DNA of 64,000 bases from the NCBI GenBank assembly GCA_907163345.1, contig CAJQUN010000007.1, positions 2,239,206 through 2,303,205 on the forward strand, read 5' to 3'. Under the pieces are notes generated by a model. That model did not search any database. It had not been told where the DNA came from and saw nothing but the letters and a program-made list of their open reading frames with translations. The position numbers and the translations under genes are program-made. This document shows positions 57,846-64,000 of the stretch, one piece after another. The DNA comes from Haberlea rhodopensis (taxonomy: Eukaryota; Streptophyta; Magnoliopsida; Lamiales; Gesneriaceae). The stretch's first letter is position 1. Each line of letters starts with the position of its first letter.

Positions 57846-59075
57846 TCATATGTTCCTCTGTTCCCACGTAGCTTCACGTTCAGAATGATTCTTCCACAGA
57901 ACCTTTACCATAGGAATTGCTCGATTCCGTAACTGTTTGTCCTTGTATTCTAGTATCTCAACTGGTTCTTCAACATAACATAAATTTTCAGAAATTTCAA
58001 TCGATTCATTTTGCAGGATATGAGATGGATCTGATCTGTATCTTCGAAGCATACTAACATGGAACACATTATGAATCTGGGACAATTCAGGAGGTAAGGC
58101 AAGACGATAAGCTAACGGTCCAACTGTATCAAGAATCTCATAGGGACCAATGTATCGAGGATTCAATTTTCCTTTCTTTCCAAATCTGAGAATACCTCTC
58201 CAAGGAGAAACACGAAGAAATACCTTTTCACCAATTTGATAATCCATTTCTCGTCTATGTTGATCAGCATAACTCTTTTGTCTATCTTGCGCTGCTTTCA
58301 ATCGATCTTTCACGATTGTTATCTTTTCAACTGTCTCTTGAATGAGATCTGGACCTTCTACTATTCGCATTCCTTCTTCATCCCAGCATACTGGACTTCT
58401 GCACTTTCTACCATATAAGGCTTCATATGGTGCCATACCAATACTGCTATGATACTGATTATTGTATGCAAATTCCATCAAAGCAATATATTCATCCCAT
58501 GAACCTCTAAAATCAAGAACACATGATCTAAGCATCTCTTCTAAAGTCTGAATCGTTCTTTCTGATTGTCCATCTGTTTGTGGATGAAATGATGTACTAA
58601 AATGTAATTTCGTACCCAAAGCTTCTTGTAAACATCCCCAAAATCTTGATGTAAAACGAGGATCTCTATCTGATACAATAGATAAAGGCACACCATGTAA
58701 TCTAACAATTTCATTTACATACATTCTTGCTAAACTTTCAAGTGTCGATCCCCATCGAAATGGTAAGAAATGAGCTGATTTTGTCAATCGATCAACAATC
58801 ACCCAAACTGCATCATTCTTTCTCGGTGTTACAGGTAAACCATAAACAAAATCCATTGTTATACGCTCCCACTTCCAAACTGGAATAGGTAATGGATGTA
58901 ATTTACCCACCGGTGCTTGATGTTCGGCTTTAACCTGTTGGCAAGTCAAACATTTCGATACATACTCGGCCACATCCTTCTTCATTCTAGGCCACCAATA
59001 ATGGGTTTTCAGCGTTTGATACATCTTTATACTACCAGGGTGCATAGCATAAGGTGCAATGCGTGCTTCCTCCAT
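57846..59075 (-). pseudogene. Element D copy 2: integrase with chromodomain
   Basis: 409 codons. HHCC part ([29 protein letters not shown]), core ([52 protein letters not shown]), then LNPRYIGPYEILDTVGPLAY and HNVFHVSMLRRY. A C-terminal chromodomain follows: VEILEYKDKQLRNRAIPMVK, then WKNHSEREATWE. A frame change near 57850 cuts off the last residues, whose QYPWLFPDTG end is visible in another frame. The chromodomain is what places D among the chromoviruses. Confidence 0.9.
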
Positions 59076-59078
59076 TAT

Positions 59079-59474
59079 TCAATGCCCTATGTCATTCACA
59101 TTAGGAACACATAGTCGATTATGAATTGATAAACTACCATCATCATTGATAACAAATTCTGTACTATTTCCCTGTTTCACCTTTTCTGCAATACTGATTA
59201 GTTTATCATCACGAAATTGAGCATTTTTAATCCTTTCAGTCATTACTGGACGGATACAAACCGAAGCACAGATAATACCAATCTCATCAACATTCAAGGC
59301 AATATTCATCTGTCTCAATTCTAGCAAATATGGCACATAATGTACTGAAAGATAAGAAACAGTACCATATGATTTTCTGCTCAACGCATCAGCAACAACA
59401 TTTGCCTTTCCAGGATGATACTCAATAGTACAATCATAATCTTTTAATAATTCAAGCCATCTTCGTTGTCGCAT
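59079..59474 (-). pseudogene. Element D copy 2: RNase H/integrase linker
   Basis: 131 codons from [20 protein letters not shown] through [16 protein letters not shown] to [11 protein letters not shown]. Bounded by one-base deletions relative to copy 1 at about 59475 and 59078. Confidence 0.88.
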
Positions 59475-60007
59475 ATCAACTCTTTCTTACTCAATAAATA
59501 CTTTAAACTTTTATGATCGGTAAAGATTTGAAATGTGGTACCATACAAGTAATGTCTCCATATCTTTAATGCAAAAACAACTGCAGCAAGTTCTAAATCA
59601 TGTGTAGGATAAGACATCTCATATGGCTTAAGTTGCCGAGAAGCATAAGCAATAACTTTACCATGTTGCATCAAAACACATCCCAAACCTTGATAAGAAG
59701 CATCACTATAAATAACAAAACCATCAGTACCTGAAGGTATTGTTAGAACTGGAGCAGTAGTGAGTCGTTCTTTCAATTCGTCAAAACTCTTTTGGCATTC
59801 ATCTGTCCACTTAAACAAAATACCTTTGCGCAACAATTTTGTCAATGGAGTTGCTATAAGAGAGAAATTTTCAACAAATCTCCTATAGTACCCGGCTAAA
59901 CCAAGAAAACTACGAACTTCTGCAACATTTTTCGGACACTCCCATTTAGTTGCTTCAATTTTTACTGGATCAACTTTAATACCATCACTACAAACAACAT
60001 GTCCCAA
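59444..60007 (-). pseudogene. Element D copy 2: RT end and RNase H
   Basis: 187 codons, [20 protein letters not shown] to YLLSKKELI. It then loses frame where CATATTCAACTC of copy 1 is CATATCAACTC here. It contains [35 protein letters not shown] and [10 protein letters not shown]. Confidence 0.88.
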
Positions 60008-60025
60008 AAAGACAATCTGATCTAA

Positions 60026-62371
60026 TCAAAATTCACATTTGCTGAGTGTTGCATACAACTGTTTCTCACGCAAAGTTTGTAGCACAATTTTCAATTGTCG
60101 TTCATGTTCCTCAGCCGATTTAGAATATATCAGAATGTCATCAATAAAGACAATCACAAAGCTATCCAGGTAAGGTCTAAACACATCATTCATCAATGCC
60201 ATAAATGAAGCAGGTGCATTAGTCAAACCAAAAGGCATTACCAAAAATTCATAATGACCATACCTTGTTCTGAAAGCTGTTTTTGACACATCAGACTCAA
60301 AAATTTTCAACTGATGATACCCTGATCTCAGATCAATCTTTGAAAAGACTGTAGCATCTTGCAACTGATCAAATAAATCATCAATTCTAGGCAATTGATA
60401 TTTATTCTTAACAGTCACACGGTTCAACTGTCGATAATCAATACATAATCTCAAGGTACCATCTTTCTTTTTAACAAACAACACAGGTGCGCCCCAAGGT
60501 GAAACACTCGGTCTAATGAATCCTTTCTCCAGTAGTTCTTGTAATTGAGTTTTCAATTCTTTTAATTCAATAGGTGCCATTCTATAAGGAGAAATAGAAA
60601 TTGGCGCTGTACCCACTGGTATTTCGATGGTAAACACAGTATCTCTATCTGGGGGTAATCCTGGTAAATCATCAAGAAATACATCGGGATATTCTCTAAC
60701 CACTGGAATATCTTCAAGTTTCAAACCACATAATCTGCTATCTATAATGTGAACTAAATATGCTTCACAACCACCCTTCACCAATCTAAATGCCGTAGAT
60801 GCAGATATTACACATGTAGGCAATATTTTTCTTTTTCCTTGAAATACTATCTGGGACTGATCAGGAAGTTGCAGTACTATTTCTTTGGTAAAACAATCCA
60901 ACTTAGCATGATATTCAGTTAACCAATCCATACCCAGAATCACATCAAAATCCTTTAACGGCATAACCAGTAAAGTAGCATGCATTTCAGTATTCCCAAT
61001 GAACATTTTACAATTCTGATACATTGTATTTATAACAATCATGCTCCCTATTGGGGTTTGAACAAATAAATCATAACCCAATGATACTGGTGTTTCATGC
61101 AAATGCATCATGAATATTTGTGATATGAATGAATGTGTTGCACCAGGATCAAATAAAACATAAGCTGTTAAACCAGAAATTGATAAATTACCGGTAATCA
61201 CTGCTGGTGCTGCATTTGCTTCTTCCTGTGTCATAGCAAAAACGCGGGCCTGATTATTGGCTTTACTCTCCTCTGTACTGGTCCCTCTGCCCATACCAAA
61301 TCGTCCTCGATCTCTGCCTTTGTTAGGTGTAAAACCACTTGACCTAGTTTGATGAACTATAGGTTCTTCACGTGGCTTTGAACAATTCCTTGCTATATGT
61401 CCAGGTTCTCCACATCGAAAACATGTTCCTGTAAACATTCTACACTGTCCATAATGATTTCGACCACAATGTACACAAGTCATAATTGATGGTGTAGAAC
61501 CAAAACTTTTAGCAGCAGATGTTGCACCACTGGAACTGACAACTTTAGAACTACTAGGAAAACTTTTCTGGGTAGGTACATTAAATCCCTTCTTCCTTCC
61601 AAATCCACCAACTTCCTCACTTTGTCTCTTTTTATTCAATTGGAAAGCTTTTGATTCAGCTTCCAACTTTTCAGCACGTACTACTGCAGCTTTCAACTTG
61701 CTAAAAGATTCCATGTCTGTAGGTGTGAGGCGATCACGAATAGTAAATCGAAGTCCTGCCTCAAATCTGCTACACTTCTTCTTTTCTGTGGCTATCATAT
61801 GTGGAGCATAGTGAGATAACTGGTTAAAGAGTACCTCATATTCCGCTATTGATCGATTCCACTGTTTCAGATCAAGAAATTCTATCTCTTTCTGATCCTT
61901 ATAAACTTCAGGTAGGTAAGCATCATTAAAGTGCAACAGAAAATCATCCCATGTCAAAACAGATGGCTGATCAGTACTATGTGGAATAGTCTCCCACCAA
62001 TCATAAGCATTCCCCTGAAGAAGTGGCACGGTGTAATCAAATTTCTCCTCAGGTGTACATTTCATCAAGTTCAGAATTCTTTCTGTTCGCTTTAACCAAG
62101 TCTCTGCTTCAGATGGATCAGTAGTACCCATAAAGTCAACAGCTCCCATTTTTCTTAATTTATCATACCTCCTTTCACGTGGTTCCGGAGGATAAACAGG
62201 TGGAAACTGTCGATATGCCTCAGCAGGTATTCTTTGTGCATGAGGTGGCAATGAAAATGATGAATGTGACTCAGGCTTGGCTGATCCTTCCCCTCCATGA
62301 ATACTTTGCTCATCATTAAACCTATATGACATAAATGATGACTTATGCAACCATTTACCAGATAATGACAA
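60026..62371 (-). pseudogene. Element D copy 2: gag, protease and RT
   Basis: 781 codons without a break, the longest D frame. Gag runs from [20 protein letters not shown] through [38 protein letters not shown] and [13 protein letters not shown]. Zinc motifs [12 protein letters not shown] and [14 protein letters not shown] lie at about residues 295-330. Protease [13 protein letters not shown] and RT ([40 protein letters not shown]) follow. It ends KCEF then TGA (60026-60028), the same change as in copy 1. Gag and pol share one frame, as usual for chromoviruses. Confidence 0.92.
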
Positions 62372-62406
62372 TGCACATGTGACAGTCTACAGAACCTCTA
62401 ACCTTC

Positions 62407-62418
62407 GCTCTGATACCA
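62407..62418 (-). other. Primer binding site of D copy 2
   Basis: Minus strand TGGTATCAGAGC, separated from the LTR by GTTGATT as in copy 1. Unlike copy 1, it keeps the C after GAG. Confidence 0.82.
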
Positions 62419-62425
62419 AATCAAC

Positions 62426-64000
62426 TGTGACACCCCTTACACATATAACACATACACATGAGGCATATACCATAATATTTAATGGCAGCGGAACTTACAA
62501 TCTCATAACATCATGCAATCAAGACATTTATCATAATATAATTTACAAGGCAGTATGCCACAAAATGACCAAGGTTGTACCCCTCACAACCCAACCAAAA
62601 ACCTATACAGTATATGCAAATATTGAGCTGAGGGAGAAGGACTAGAGTCAGCCAGCCGACCTTGGATCCATGACTTCCAACTACGTAGAAACACCTTGTA
62701 GAGTCAACTTTTATTTACAGCAACTGAAAAACAACATTTTCATTTGGGTGAGTTGCATTCTCAATGAGCATATTCAAATAACATAGTATTTAAAATCACA
62801 TAAGCATATAATTCATATCTACATAAGCACATGAATATACTCACATGATTCTTCATCATAAGCTTTACATCAGTTCACATGTTTCATATAGAATGAAATG
62901 ATGCACATGTATGTCTGTATTGTTATTCTGTTATGACCCAACCAATACCAAGAACAATCCGTGATCACGATATGTCCGGCACTCTGTAGATCGCCTTTTG
63001 AGTTCTCAATTAACTCGGGATTGATATTCTTTGATTCTGTAATTCTGACCGTACTCAGAATGAAATTACACATGGTTCAAGGTCATTAGCGGCCATAACA
63101 GAGTTCTTTAATCTCTTATTAATGCACATGTCATAATCATATGCATAACATCAAAATAATAAGGTAAATAACATCATATAGAACGTATAACATCACATCT
63201 CAACATGTACATTTCAGAACTCAATTTAGTTCTTGCACATCATATTGCATTCATTGCAATTCATTCAACAATTCAGGATACTTATATCACACAAATCACA
63301 TACTTATATAAAGTTAAATACCAAGTTATAAGGATAACTCACAAACGATACACCTATCTCGCCGGAATCACTTAATTCGCCTTATCAGTGCCCTGACCGA
63401 GATTATGACCTAGAAACGCATGTCAAATTCATTGAATATTAAATTTCTACTACCCATTTCAGTATCTCGATGTTATATATATGATATGTCAATACTAGAA
63501 ACTCTTAATAATTTTAATGATTCATATGTCATTATTTTGCACATAATTTAGTAATTATAAGTTTTGGACATAATACTTCATCACACCAGGGCTATATAAA
63601 TTTCTATCATCTCCCCTATTACAATCGATTTAATTTCTCAACTAGGAGGACCAACTTCTAACGTGATATACTATATGAATGTATAGATTGCAAGTAATAA
63701 GTATTTTTAAGTTCAAAGAAAACACTATTATCTCCTGAACATAAAACAAATCTAATAGAGTTTCCATATCATCTTTTGGTCTGTATGTATTTTCTACAAA
63801 ATATTGAAGAGTTGTTATGTCAAGCTAAGCATCCCAAGTTTTTATCATTTGATATGCACACGCATACACATCTTGGTTAAGAACTTTTAATCCCTATACA
63901 TACATCGTTTCATGCTTAACATTTTATTCAGTTTTGGTTAGATAATATCTTTACTTTGACTTTTATATTTTTAATAAAGTTTATCTAAACAAATTATGTT
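62426..64000 (-). repeat. 5' LTR of D copy 2, incomplete at window edge
   Basis: Starts TGTGACACCCC and follows 55711 onward with scattered substitutions and small indels, for example a deletion near 63825 against GTAGTAACTTTAGTAAGC. About 480 bp should lie beyond the window. Confidence 0.92.

Larger units (their letters stand above)
55711..64000 (-). mobile_element. Element D copy 2: Tekay-like chromovirus, runs off the right edge
   Basis: On the minus strand: 5' LTR (64000-62426, incomplete), primer site, gag to integrase plus chromodomain, polypurine tract, and the shared LTR. It has the same in-frame TGA as copy 1 at the RT end, and private frameshifts near 59475, 59078 and 57850. Confidence 0.9.

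Overview
This is nuclear DNA from a flowering plant, very probably a eudicot. It is dominated by nested LTR retrotransposons and holds one ordinary gene. Three things point to a plant: a plant-type GATA factor with a C-x2-C-x18-C-x2-C finger, the plant retroelement lineages present (chromovirus, Athila-like, Sirevirus-like), and primer sites for plant initiator tRNA-Met and tRNA-Asp. The extra ORF of the Sirevirus-like element resembles retroelement-linked proteins I associate with Lamiales/asterids. That is a weak hint, not an identification. I saw no tRNA or rRNA gene, CRISPR array or bacterial-type operon.

Layout. 1-1835: an Athila-like gypsy deletion derivative (+). 2040-3990: a truncated Ty1/copia element (-). 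5023-7193: a two-exon GATA1-like transcription factor gene (-), with flanks to about 8896 that include two strong hairpins. 8897-14443: element A, a non-autonomous LTR element holding a MULE transposase fragment. 14444-21399: chromovirus B-minus (-), whose 3' LTR contains a solo LTR (15501-17342, TSD CAAAT). 21400-39199: element C, a large non-coding LARD-like LTR element. Its 5' LTR is split by a young Sirevirus-like copia element (22654-33291, TSD GTATT) with gag, pol and an extra 816-aa ORF. 39200-44337: chromovirus B-plus (+), truncated. 44338-46351: an Athila-like fragment E (-). 46352-51450: a non-autonomous Athila-like element F (+). Its right LTR contains a 352-bp TRIM (50881-51232, TSD TAGAG). 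51457-64000: two near-identical D chromoviruses (-) in tandem, sharing the LTR at 55711-57770.

Relative ages follow from the nesting. A was hit by B-minus. B-minus was hit by C and by the solo LTR. C was hit by the copia element and by B-plus. LTR divergence judged by eye agrees: A is clearly diverged, C differs by roughly 1.5 percent over 462 bp, and the copia pair differs by about two substitutions plus two indels.

The most notable signals are: (i) the miniature TRIM with a 72-bp interior and candidate tRNA-like A and B boxes spanning its LTR/PBS junction; (ii) dense GCGATCGATCGC arrays inside LTRs of both chromovirus-like and Athila-like families; (iii) a GTACGT-spacer-ACGTAC palindrome kept at one place in the A, B, solo-B and C LTRs; (iv) the extra ORF of the copia element; (v) the D tandem, in which both copies carry the same in-frame stop. 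Apart from the GATA gene, nearly all coding signal is retrotransposon gag/pol, mostly broken.
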